Shown here: positions 1-6,453 of the stretch, piece by piece | Position numbering within the stretch: the first letter of the stretch is position 1 | Layout of the letters: the number at the start of each line of letters is the position of its first letter | DNA from: Actinomycetes bacterium | GTDB lineage: Bacteria > Actinomycetota > Coriobacteriia > Coriobacteriales > Coriobacteriaceae | DNA length: 7,532 bases | Assembly: GCA_023441725.1 (NCBI GenBank) | Contig: JAEZNV010000118.1 | Location: forward strand, 1-7,532 | Direction: 5' to 3' | Program-made: the position numbers and the translations under genes | The notes under the pieces: generated by a model | What the model saw: only the letters and a program-made list of their open reading frames with translations | Database searches by the model: none | What the model was told of the DNA's origin: nothing

Positions 1-222
1 CCGTGCCAAAACCGCAATGCCATCGGCGTGGCTGCGGCCTTCAGCTCGGCCCAGCTCGCGCTCGCCGGCATCAAGAGCCTGGTACCGTTTGACCAGATGG
101 CGCATGTGATGCTCTCGGTGGGCCACGCCCATCAGGCAACCCTGCGCGAGACGGCCAAAGGCGGCATCGCTCAGGCCCCAGCCGCGCTTTCTGCCTGCGC
201 CAAATGCGGCATATGCGGATAG
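1..222 (+). CDS. sdaA: L-serine dehydratase, iron-sulfur type, C-terminal fragment (5' end outside window)
   Basis: This is the end of an L-serine ammonia-lyase of the [4Fe-4S] type, a cytoplasmic enzyme that converts L-serine to pyruvate and ammonia. The reading frame is open from base 1 and encodes 73 residues. The fragment opens with PCQNRN, the family motif that carries one of the cluster-ligating cysteines. It continues with ALAGIKSLVPFDQM and LRETAKGGIA, which match the conserved C-terminal stretch of the alpha subunit or alpha domain. A GTG at position 28 is in frame but lies inside the conserved domain, so it is not a start. The tail ends in CAKCGICG. A cysteine near the C-terminus is known in this family, where it reaches into the active site as a cluster ligand; a C-x2-C-x2-C arrangement is more than that role needs. 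Whether the gene encodes a single fused chain or a separate alpha subunit cannot be seen here. Confidence 0.85.
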   Translation, partial: PCQNRNAIGVAAAFSSAQLALAGIKSLVPFDQMAHVMLSVGHAHQATLRETAKGGIAQAPAALSACAKCGICG

Positions 223-276
223 GCAGGCTTCTCCAAACTGATACTGTTTCCGCACCACAAACAACAGGCTAATCGC

Positions 277-282
277 TATAAT
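277..282 (+). promoter_or_regulatory. Putative -10 box upstream of the L,D-transpeptidase gene
   Basis: A perfect TATAAT lies 57 bases before the ATG at 340. No convincing -35 hexamer sits 16 to 18 bases upstream (17-bp spacing gives ACCACA), and there is no extended TGn. The call therefore rests on the -10 box and its intergenic position. It suggests that the transpeptidase gene has its own promoter and does not depend only on read-through from the serine dehydratase gene. Confidence 0.4.
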
Positions 283-339
283 GCAAGCCCAGTTAAAACA
301 CGATGAGCCGCAAGGCGAAACTCGAAGGAAATATACACG

Positions 340-2085
340 ATGTCGCAAATCGACCGCAGCAACATGATTCCCGATCCGCAACAGCCCAGTAGGCATACTG
401 GCGGCATCCAATCGCCGCGCCCCATCGCGCCGGCTCACAGCCAACAACACGGCCCGGCCAATGCCTCTCAGCGCCCGAATCAGCGTCAATACCAGCAGCA
501 TCAACAACATCAGCAGCGTCCCGCACATGGTGCCGCCCCCACGCAGGGCCCTTCGCACGCTCGCGCGGCAAACAATCGCGGGCCCGCGGACAAGCGCACC
601 AACAAAAGCAGCAAGTCGGGCGGAAAGACGTCCTTCTTTGTCGTCCTCGGCCTCGTCGCGATCGTCTACATCGTAGGCGTCGTGGCGTTCTCGCAGGTCG
701 CATACCCCAACACCACCATCGCCGGCGTCGACATCTCGCTCTCTAACGCATCTTCGGCAGCCACCAAGGTCAACTCGGCATGGAAGCACTACAAGCTCAC
801 CGTTTCGGATGACAGCTTTAGCTGGACCTACCAGCCCGAGTCCGACGAGCCCATCGTCGATGGCGAGGAAGCCGCCCACGAGATTATCAGCAAAAACGAG
901 CCGCTGCTGTGGCCATCGCGCCTCATCGCGTCGCTCGGTGGCAAAACCGTTAGCGCCACCAAAAACGGCTCGGTCGACTTGGACCAGGACGTCGACCTGT
1001 CCATGCTCTCCGATGCCTTTGACCAAAAGCAGTTTGAGGAAGGCCTGGGCAGCGCCATCGACGAGTTCAACGAGGGCCGCTCGGGCACCTTCGAGGCCGC
1101 CAGCTCCTATGACGAGAAGGCCGGCAAGTTTACCGTTGAGAAAGCCCGTTCCAACGAGAAGATCAACCGCGAGCATGTCATCAAATATGCCGAGATCGAG
1201 CTCGCGTCGCTCGCCGAGAACGTCGATATCACCAAGATCGGCAACGACGCCTACGAACCGCTCAACGGCACCCTCACCAACGACCAGATTCAGGCTGCAT
1301 GCGATGCCGCCAACAACTTCCTGGGCGTCAACGTGACCCTTAAGCTCAACGGCAACGATGCCGGCAAGGTCGACGGCAGCTCGGTGCTGCAGTGGATCAG
1401 CTTTGCCGATCCGGCCAACCCCACGCTCGATACGTCGCAGATCAGCAGCTGGGCCGCCGAGCTCGCCAACGGCTTTAACACCGTGGGCACCACCCGCTGG
1501 TGGACACGCGCCGACGGTAAGGAATGCGCTGTAGAGGGCGGCGACTTTGGCTGGTCCATCGACAGCGACACGCTCGCCAAGCAGGTAGAGGACGCTATCA
1601 ATAACAAACAGACCGGCGATATCGAGATTTCGTACTCCAAGAAGGCCGACACGTTTACCGCCAAGGGCGAGCCCGATTGGAAGGCCTATATCGACGTCGA
1701 CCTGTCCGAGCAGCACGCGCGCTACTACGACGAAAACGGCAATATCGTGTGGGAGGCCAACTTTATTTCCGGCAAACCGGGCGAAGACGCCACCCCCGAG
1801 GGCGTGTGGCAGATCAACAGCAACGACGGCGCAAGCAAGCTCATCGGTGCCAAAGACCCCGAGACCGGTAAGCCCAAATACGAGAGCCCGGTCAGCTACT
1901 GGATGCCGTTCGAGGGCAATATGGTCGGTTTCCACGACGCCACCTGGCAAAACGATTCGAGTTTCGATAGTGCCGAATCGTACAAATGGTGCGGAAGCCA
2001 CGGCTGCATCAACCTGCGCCTGGCCGATGCAAAGGCGCTCCACGACTGCATCAGCGTCGGCCTGTGCGTGGTCGTGCACTCGTAG
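340..2085 (+). CDS. Membrane-anchored L,D-transpeptidase (peptidoglycan-binding-like domain plus YkuD domain)
   Basis: This 581-residue protein probably forms 3-3 type peptidoglycan cross-links or attaches groups to the wall from outside the membrane. Residues 1-96 are a disordered cytoplasmic tail rich in Gln, His, Pro and Ala, including a QQH repeat at 52-59. One membrane anchor spans about 97-119. The long extracellular part includes a segment at about 380-415 (NTVGTTRWW to GDFGWSID) resembling the PG_binding_4 domain that usually precedes YkuD in Gram-positive enzymes. The YkuD catalytic domain covers about 450-580. It has the conserved His532 (GFHDA) and SHGCINLR at 553-560, with Cys556 as the predicted nucleophile. 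The His-to-SHGC spacing is 20 residues, somewhat longer than I expect for the family. Three more cysteines, 551, 570 and 576, lie near the active site. The start is chosen for AAGGA at 325-329, ten bases before the ATG. The substrate preference is unknown. Confidence 0.9.
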   Translation: MSQIDRSNMIPDPQQPSRHTGGIQSPRPIAPAHSQQHGPANASQRPNQRQYQQHQQHQQRPAHGAAPTQGPSHARAANNRGPADKRTNKSSKSGGKTSFFVVLGLVAIVYIVGVVAFSQVAYPNTTIAGVDISLSNASSAATKVNSAWKHYKLTVSDDSFSWTYQPESDEPIVDGEEAAHEIISKNEPLLWPSRLIASLGGKTVSATKNGSVDLDQDVDLSMLSDAFDQKQFEEGLGSAIDEFNEGRSGTFEAASSYDEKAGKFTVEKARSNEKINREHVIKYAEIELASLAENVDITKIGNDAYEPLNGTLTNDQIQAACDAANNFLGVNVTLKLNGNDAGKVDGSSVLQWISFADPANPTLDTSQISSWAAELANGFNTVGTTRWWTRADGKECAVEGGDFGWSIDSDTLAKQVEDAINNKQTGDIEISYSKKADTFTAKGEPDWKAYIDVDLSEQHARYYDENGNIVWEANFISGKPGEDATPEGVWQINSNDGASKLIGAKDPETGKPKYESPVSYWMPFEGNMVGFHDATWQNDSSFDSAESYKWCGSHGCINLRLADAKALHDCISVGLCVVVHS

Positions 2086-2149
2086 GGAAACGCGCCATCG
2101 CACAACGGGGGACTGACGCCCCAATCTAACAGTTCCGAAAGATACCGCC

Positions 2150-2181
2150 ATATGCGCCCGCCTCTCGCGACGGGCGCATAT
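2150..2181. repeat. Perfect inverted repeat, 11-bp arms and 10-nt loop, before the exporter operon
   Basis: The arms ATATGCGCCCG (2150-2160) and CGGGCGCATAT (2171-2181) are perfect complements around the loop CCTCTCGCGA. The element lies 65 bases after the transpeptidase stop and 33 bases before the adaptor start. No T-run follows it on the plus strand, so it is not a textbook intrinsic terminator. The right arm overlaps a possible -10 box (TATACT, 2179-2184). It could be a terminator of another kind, an operator, or a leader RNA hairpin. The sequence does not decide between these. Confidence 0.6.
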
Positions 2182-2202
2182 ACTTATCGAGGAACTTTCT
2201 AT

Positions 2203-2209
2203 AAAGGAG
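2203..2209 (+). promoter_or_regulatory. Ribosome binding site that fixes the adaptor start at 2215
   Basis: AAAGGAG ends five bases before the ATG at 2215. The same frame has an earlier ATG at 2152, but that lies inside the inverted repeat, lacks a Shine-Dalgarno sequence, and would add 21 residues that do not look like protein-coding sequence. The start at 2215 is therefore preferred. Confidence 0.8.
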
Positions 2210-2214
2210 ACGCC

Positions 2215-3636
2215 ATGTCGAATGTCCCCACCACTACCCCGGGACCGAATGATACCGAGAGAGCGCCCGAGGGTGCCACTGAAACGCTTCCCCTCATTAC
2301 AAACGTGCACGCCACACAGCAAAACGGCAGCACAAGCGATACAACCGAGATTTCTGACGAAGAGGCCTATGCCAAGCTCAAGGCGAAGCGTGCCGAGCGT
2401 CGGCGCAAAAAGCTCATCCGACGCGGCATTGCGGCCGGCGTCGTGGCCGCCATTGTGCTCATCGCCGTTGTCGTGACCTTGATCATAAACGCACGGCCCG
2501 CAGGTACCGACGGGCCGGTGACCGACATGGTCACCGAGGGCACGTTTACGACCACCGTCGAGGCTAAGGGCCAGCTCAAGCCCATCTCGGCTTCGGTGGT
2601 CTCCCCTTCTGTCGACGGCACGGTGGCATCGATCAACGTGCAGGCCGGCCAGTCCGTCAACGAGGGCGACGTGCTCATGACCATTAAAAACGACGAGCTC
2701 GATCGCAACGTAGCCGAGGCGCAACGCGCGGTGACAGCCGCACAGGAAGACCTCGCCAACGCGCAGAAAGCGGTAGCTGCCGCCCAAGCCGCTCCGGCGA
2801 CTGACACAGATGCGGCAGGCGCGAGTGGCGCCAGCGGCACCGCCGACACGAGTGCCGTCTCGAGCGCCCAACGCAACCTGGCCTCGGTTCAGGCGAACCT
2901 GGACCAAGCCAACGCCAAAGCTGCCGAGCGAACCGTGACCGCGCCCAGCTCGGGCAGCATCGTCGAGCTCAACGCCAAGGTCGGCGCCACGGTGACGGGC
3001 GGCATGATTATGGGCGAAGGCGATACGAGCGGCGGCAAGCAGTGCATGCAGATCGCCGACCTCTCCAAGATGAAGGTCACCGTGCAGGTGGGTGAAAAGG
3101 ATATCGCCAAGATCGCCGTGGGCCAGAGCGCCAACGTTACCTATCCGGCCTTTCCCGATATCGTGAGCCAGGGAACGGTCACGTCAATCGCTTCGGTGGC
3201 AAACTCCGACGCCGCCAACGGTGGCGGCGGCAGCGTGACCTTTAACGTCGATATCCTCATCGAAGCGCCCGACGCGCGCCTCAAGCCGGGCATGACCGCC
3301 GAGGTCTCGGTGGTGACTGAACAGCTCAACGACGTTGTGATGGTGCCGACCATGGCGCTCATGACCGAGGATGGCGAGCATTATTACGTCAACGTGGCAA
3401 CCGACGGCGAAGGCAAACAGACCCGACGCGTAAAGGTGACCGTCGTGACGCAAAACGATAACGATGCCGTGGTCGGAAAGACGCAGGTCAAGCGCGACGA
3501 CCAGGGCAACGAGATCAACCCTAACGTGCCGGTCACCAAACTGCGCGACGGCGACACACTTATCATGGACACCGGCGCAGACATGACGGCCGACGGCGGC
3601 GACACCGGTAGCATGTCTGCCGACAAGGGCATGTAA
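2215..3636 (+). CDS. ABC exporter periplasmic-adaptor-like (HlyD/MacA family) protein
   Basis: This 473-residue membrane-anchored adaptor should work with the ATPase and permease encoded directly downstream, as in MacAB or the Gram-positive YknXYZ exporters. Residues 1-70 are a charged cytoplasmic tail ending in a basic cluster (RRKKLIRR), and one membrane segment spans about 71-91. The first half of a lipoyl/barrel-sandwich domain lies at about 105-160 (VDGTVASINVQAGQSVNEGDVL). Two helical stretches follow, at about 160-192 and 217-238, separated by an Ala/Gly/Ser/Thr linker (193-216). The second lipoyl half comes at about 239-262 (TVTAPSSGSIVELNAKVG). Beta-barrel and membrane-proximal domains follow, including LKPGMTAEVSV at 356-366. 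The protein is longer than typical MacA or YknX (about 370-380) because of its N-terminal tail and a Gly/Asp/Met-rich C-terminus. The stop codon overlaps the next start by one base (TAATG), which suggests translational coupling. The substrate is unknown. Confidence 0.88.
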   Translation: MSNVPTTTPGPNDTERAPEGATETLPLITNVHATQQNGSTSDTTEISDEEAYAKLKAKRAERRRKKLIRRGIAAGVVAAIVLIAVVVTLIINARPAGTDGPVTDMVTEGTFTTTVEAKGQLKPISASVVSPSVDGTVASINVQAGQSVNEGDVLMTIKNDELDRNVAEAQRAVTAAQEDLANAQKAVAAAQAAPATDTDAAGASGASGTADTSAVSSAQRNLASVQANLDQANAKAAERTVTAPSSGSIVELNAKVGATVTGGMIMGEGDTSGGKQCMQIADLSKMKVTVQVGEKDIAKIAVGQSANVTYPAFPDIVSQGTVTSIASVANSDAANGGGGSVTFNVDILIEAPDARLKPGMTAEVSVVTEQLNDVVMVPTMALMTEDGEHYYVNVATDGEGKQTRRVKVTVVTQNDNDAVVGKTQVKRDDQGNEINPNVPVTKLRDGDTLIMDTGADMTADGGDTGSMSADKGM

Positions 3637-4409
3637 TGCGTCCCGTCATCGACATCCGCAACGTGCATCGCATTTTTGAGAGCGAGGCCGGCTGCGCCCA
3701 TATCCTGCATAACGTGAGCCTGGCCGTGAATCCCGGCGAGTTCGTGGCTATTACCGGCCCTTCGGGTTCGGGCAAGTCAACGCTCATGAACATCCTGGGC
3801 TGCCTGGACAAGCCAACGGCAGGCGATTATTACCTGCAGGGCCTCAACGTGGCGGAGCTCGACGATGACGAGCTCACCGAAGTCCGCGCCCTGAGCATCG
3901 GCTTTGTCTTTCAGAGCTTTAACCTGCTGCCGCGCCTATCGGTCATCGAAAACGTCATGCTGCCGCTTTCGTACACCAACGTGCCGCGGGCTCAGCGTGA
4001 GATGCGCGCCGTCCATGCGCTGCAAGCCGTCACGCTGCAGGTCGACCACTGGGACCACCGCATCTCCGAGCTCTCGGGTGGACAGATGCAGAGAGTTGCC
4101 ATCGCGCGCGCCCTCGTCAACGACCCGCCCATCATCCTGGCGGACGAGCCGACGGGAAACCTGGACTCCGCCACCGGAGCGCTCGTGATGGAAACCTTCC
4201 ACAAACTCCAGGAACGCGGCAAGACCATCGTGCTCATCACACATGATCCCGGTATCGCCGCCGAGGCCGACCGTGCCGTAACCATTCGCGACGGCTGGAT
4301 CCACGACGGCGCGTACATCGCGAACGCGCCGCAGACCCTGCGCGGCGCCATTGATAACCTGCCCACGATTTCCGCACACGCCAATCCGACGAAAGGAGTG
4401 AAGGCATGA
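3636..4409 (+). CDS. ABC transporter ATP-binding protein (MacB/LolD-type)
   Basis: This 257-residue cytoplasmic ATPase powers the exporter formed with the permease downstream. All nucleotide-binding motifs are intact: Walker A GPSGSGKST at 41-49, Q-loop Gln93 in VFQSFN, signature LSGGQ at 146-150, Walker B IILADE with Glu171, D-loop NLDS at 175-178, and switch His203 in THD. The length and the GFVFQSFNLLPRLSVIENV stretch are typical of the MacB/LolD subfamily. The chain ends with about 30 residues of tail (226-257) after the conserved fold. In E. coli MacB this domain is fused to the permease; here it is a separate gene, as is usual in Gram-positive bacteria. The gene starts one base inside the adaptor stop and overlaps the permease start by four bases, so all three genes are almost certainly one transcript. 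Confidence 0.95.
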   Translation: MRPVIDIRNVHRIFESEAGCAHILHNVSLAVNPGEFVAITGPSGSGKSTLMNILGCLDKPTAGDYYLQGLNVAELDDDELTEVRALSIGFVFQSFNLLPRLSVIENVMLPLSYTNVPRAQREMRAVHALQAVTLQVDHWDHRISELSGGQMQRVAIARALVNDPPIILADEPTGNLDSATGALVMETFHKLQERGKTIVLITHDPGIAAEADRAVTIRDGWIHDGAYIANAPQTLRGAIDNLPTISAHANPTKGVKA

Positions 4410-5620
4410 GCGCGCGCGACCTTATCCAAGAAGCCCTTCACTCCCTCGAGGCCAACAAGGGACGCAGCCTACTCACCATCCTGGGCATCGTCATTGGCAT
4501 CGCCTCCGTCATTGCCATGACCTCGCCTATCGGCGGTATCCAAAACAGCCTGGTCAACAGCCTGGGCCTCAACGCAGCGCGTATGGTGCAGATCTATTCG
4601 TCGCAAGAGCTCACCGAATCGGACGTTGAGAAGCTTCGCAAAATGGTGCCGCAGATCGAGCAGATTGGCATCGTGGACAGCGCCTATACCGAGTACAAGT
4701 CCGGTGACAAAAGCTATACCGTCATGGCGCAGGGCGTCGACAGCGACATGCTCGACGCGGTGGGCGCCAGCAAGCTCGTCGCGGGACGCACCTACACCCA
4801 GGCCGAGTCCCAATCCGGCGCACGCGTGGCGCTTATCAGCCGCGGCGGCGCGGATCAGCTGTACGGCAACGAACAGGACGCGGTGGGCAAGACCATTAAG
4901 ATCTCCAACGGCGAGGTGCAGATTGTCGGCGTGATTGATGGCGGTAGCGACTCAATGGGCTCGCTCACGCTATACATGCCGCGCGAGACCATTTCCGGCC
5001 TCTTTGGCGACGAGAACCCCTCTTTTCCCAGCGTAACGGCGCTCGCCACCGAGGGTACAGACGTGGATGAGCTGTGCAAGACGATTGAATCCAAGGTGCG
5101 CGCAATGAAGGGCATCGCGGAGGATGATGAGTACGACAGTGTATCGGCAACCTCCATGAAAAGCGCCATCGACGCCCTCAATTCCTTTATGGGCGCGTTT
5201 TCGCTCATCATGGGCGCTGTCGCCAGCATTTCTCTGCTCGTGGGCGGTATCGGCATCATGAATATGATGCTGACCAATGTGACCGAGCGCATCCGCGAGA
5301 TCGGTATTCGTCGAGCCTTGGGTGCCAGCCGTCGCGATATCACCGCACAGTTTTTGGCCGAGTCCTCGGCGCTGTGCGTCACCGGTGGCCTGCTGGGTGT
5401 TTTGATAGGCTACCTGCTTGCCTGGGGACTAGCGATGTTCGCCGCGAATTCCGGCGTGCTTAGCGAGCTCGGTGCCAGCGGTACCATTACGCCGAGTTTT
5501 TCGATCGCCACGGTGCTGCTGGCCTTTGCGGTCTCCGTCGGCATCGGCGTCATCTTCGGCTTCTACCCCGCCCGCCGGGCAGCAAAACTCGACCCCGTGG
5601 AGTGCCTGCGCTACCAGTAA
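4406..5620 (+). CDS. ABC transporter permease (MacB/FtsX family)
   Basis: This 404-residue membrane protein is the transmembrane half of the exporter. It has the MacB layout. The first membrane helix is at about 21-40 (SLLTILGIVIGIASVIAM), and an extracellular MacB-type domain covers about 42-260. Three C-terminal helices follow, at about 263-289, 316-345 and 365-388. The cytoplasmic loop TERIREIGIRRALGAS (293-308) after the second helix is the hallmark of the family, and so is the end FYPARRAAKLDPVECLRYQ. Its ATG overlaps the TGA of the ATPase gene (ATGA), and AAAGGAG at 4392-4398 provides a good ribosome binding site within the upstream gene. Known relatives do not form a classical channel; they use ATP hydrolysis in the cytoplasm to drive movements of the extracellular domain (mechanotransmission). 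Relatives handle macrolides, peptides or toxins; the cargo here cannot be predicted. Confidence 0.94.
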   Translation: MSARDLIQEALHSLEANKGRSLLTILGIVIGIASVIAMTSPIGGIQNSLVNSLGLNAARMVQIYSSQELTESDVEKLRKMVPQIEQIGIVDSAYTEYKSGDKSYTVMAQGVDSDMLDAVGASKLVAGRTYTQAESQSGARVALISRGGADQLYGNEQDAVGKTIKISNGEVQIVGVIDGGSDSMGSLTLYMPRETISGLFGDENPSFPSVTALATEGTDVDELCKTIESKVRAMKGIAEDDEYDSVSATSMKSAIDALNSFMGAFSLIMGAVASISLLVGGIGIMNMMLTNVTERIREIGIRRALGASRRDITAQFLAESSALCVTGGLLGVLIGYLLAWGLAMFAANSGVLSELGASGTITPSFSIATVLLAFAVSVGIGVIFGFYPARRAAKLDPVECLRYQ

Positions 5621-5624
5621 TGCA

Positions 5625-5709
5625 CTCCCCCTGAGTTGCGGTGAAATAGGGACTATTTAGGCCGCTAGAAGGCCTATTCAGTCCCTATTTCACCGCAACT
5701 CAGGGGGGG
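5625..5709. repeat. Long inverted repeat between convergent genes (28-bp perfect arms); possible MITE/REP-like element or bidirectional terminator
   Basis: Bases 5627-5654 and 5680-5707 are perfect reverse complements. The pairing extends outward by a T-G wobble and a C-G pair (5625-5626 with 5708-5709). In the same register, after a 3x3 mismatch, there is a further 6-bp stem (TAGGCC 5658-5663, GGCCTA 5671-5676) closed by a 7-nt loop, GCTAGAA. The element begins five bases after the permease stop and ends 14 bases before the TetR gene stop, so it fills the gap between convergent genes. No T-run flanks it on either strand, so it is not a canonical intrinsic terminator, although a hairpin this strong could still stop or process transcripts from both sides. 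The perfect ends and compact size also fit a miniature inverted-repeat element. No transposase and no clear target duplication is visible. Confidence 0.85.
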
Positions 5710-5723
5710 ATAAGGCGCTAGTG

Positions 5724-6335
5724 CTATTCGAAACGAGACTCCAGACTCGATAGTCCGTTCAACGTCAGATTGTTAGCGACCGCCGAGACGCGCTCGATGG
5801 GAACCGAGCCGTCGGACAAAGCCCACGCGCGATAGATACCGATAATACCAGACAGCAAAAACGCCAGGTAGTAATCGAACATCTCGTCCTTTAGGCCCTC
5901 GGGCAGCAGATTGCGCTCGGCGATCTCGTGCTCGAGCGGCACGCGCAAACGCGTCATAAAATCGTCGAGCGGGATGTTTTCAATCAGTTGGCGATTGAGC
6001 ACAAGGTTATTGCAAAGTGCCTCGTTGATGGTCTTAAAAAACGTTGCCGCCGCTCCGAGGGCGCGCTCATTCGTGTCGCCGTCCATGGAAGCAAGCGTTT
6101 TCTCGACCGAGTCGGCAATCATCTCCACCACATCAACGGCGATGGCATCGAGCAGGCCGTCAACCGTACCGAAGTGTACGTAAAAGGTCTTGCGGTCGAC
6201 ATTTGCCTCACGCGCGATGGCACTCACCGTAATGTCGGCAAGCGGCTTATCCATCAACAGGCGCTCAAACGCAGACAGGATGGCATTGCGGCTGCGAACG
6301 ATGCGGCGGTCGAGGCGCGGTTTGCTGGTGGCCAT
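5724..6335 (-). CDS. TetR/AcrR-family transcriptional regulator
   Basis: This 203-residue protein has the typical TetR size and layout. The N-terminal DNA-binding region, about residues 12-60, contains the helix-turn-helix DITVSAIAREANVDRKTFYVHFG at 34-56. The rest is a helical ligand-binding and dimer domain, and YYLAFLLSGIIGIYRAWALSDG near the C-terminus resembles the TetR_C_8-type ending. The start is supported by GAAGGGA (plus-strand positions 6343-6349), about seven bases before the ATG. The gene is convergent with the exporter operon and lies downstream of the UPF0104-family gene on the same strand, 118 bases away. Such regulators usually repress transport or envelope genes and themselves until a small ligand binds. 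The target here is not evident; the nearby exporter is an obvious candidate, but no shared operator was found in front of it. Confidence 0.92.
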   Translation of the reverse strand: MATSKPRLDRRIVRSRNAILSAFERLLMDKPLADITVSAIAREANVDRKTFYVHFGTVDGLLDAIAVDVVEMIADSVEKTLASMDGDTNERALGAAATFFKTINEALCNNLVLNRQLIENIPLDDFMTRLRVPLEHEIAERNLLPEGLKDEMFDYYLAFLLSGIIGIYRAWALSDGSVPIERVSAVANNLTLNGLSSLESRFE

Positions 6336-6350
6336 GGATGAGTCCCTTCA

Positions 6351-6364
6351 GAATGCAGGCATTC
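6351..6364. promoter_or_regulatory. Candidate operator palindrome just upstream of the TetR gene
   Basis: GAATGC-AG-GCATTC is a perfect 6-bp-arm palindrome 15 bases upstream of the TetR start codon, directly next to its ribosome binding site. A possible minus-strand -10 (GATAAT, plus coordinates 6397-6402) lies upstream, but its -35 is poor. The position would suit negative autoregulation by the TetR protein. A second, looser dyad (TAATC/GATTA, 6381-6400) lies further upstream and is an alternative. By eye, neither motif occurs before the adaptor gene or the transpeptidase gene. Confidence 0.3.
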
Positions 6365-6453
6365 ATCAACAGATGAGAGTTAATCTACGTAAGCGGATTA
6401 TCCCCCATCCGGCACAAAAATGCCCGGCAACATGAAGAACGCACGACCAACTA

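Noticed and set aside
209..216. GCATATGC palindrome at the end of the serine dehydratase gene
   Set aside because: It is short, lies within the coding sequence of the Cys-rich tail, and is expected by chance.
293..703. Minus-strand open frame of 136 codons opposite the start of the transpeptidase gene
   Set aside because: Its Arg/Cys-rich composition is typical of an antisense shadow, and it overlaps a well-supported start and membrane segment.
2107..2124. GGGG/CCCC mini-hairpin after the transpeptidase stop as a terminator
   Set aside because: It has only four pairs and no T-run, too weak to call.
2152..2214. Earlier in-frame ATG for the adaptor gene
   Set aside because: It lies inside the inverted repeat without a Shine-Dalgarno sequence, whereas AAAGGAG sits five bases before the ATG at 2215.
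3936..4441. Long minus-strand open frames opposite the ATPase gene
   Set aside because: They are shadows of a clearly recognisable ABC ATPase in high-GC DNA and show no domain-like sequence of their own.
5928..6341. Plus-strand open frame opposite the TetR gene
   Set aside because: It is antisense to a clear TetR helix-turn-helix protein, and no recognisable motif was seen in it.
6409..6427. Imperfect hairpin CCGG...CCGG as a terminator after the UPF0104 gene
   Set aside because: It has six pairs with a bulge, and no T-run follows on the minus strand.
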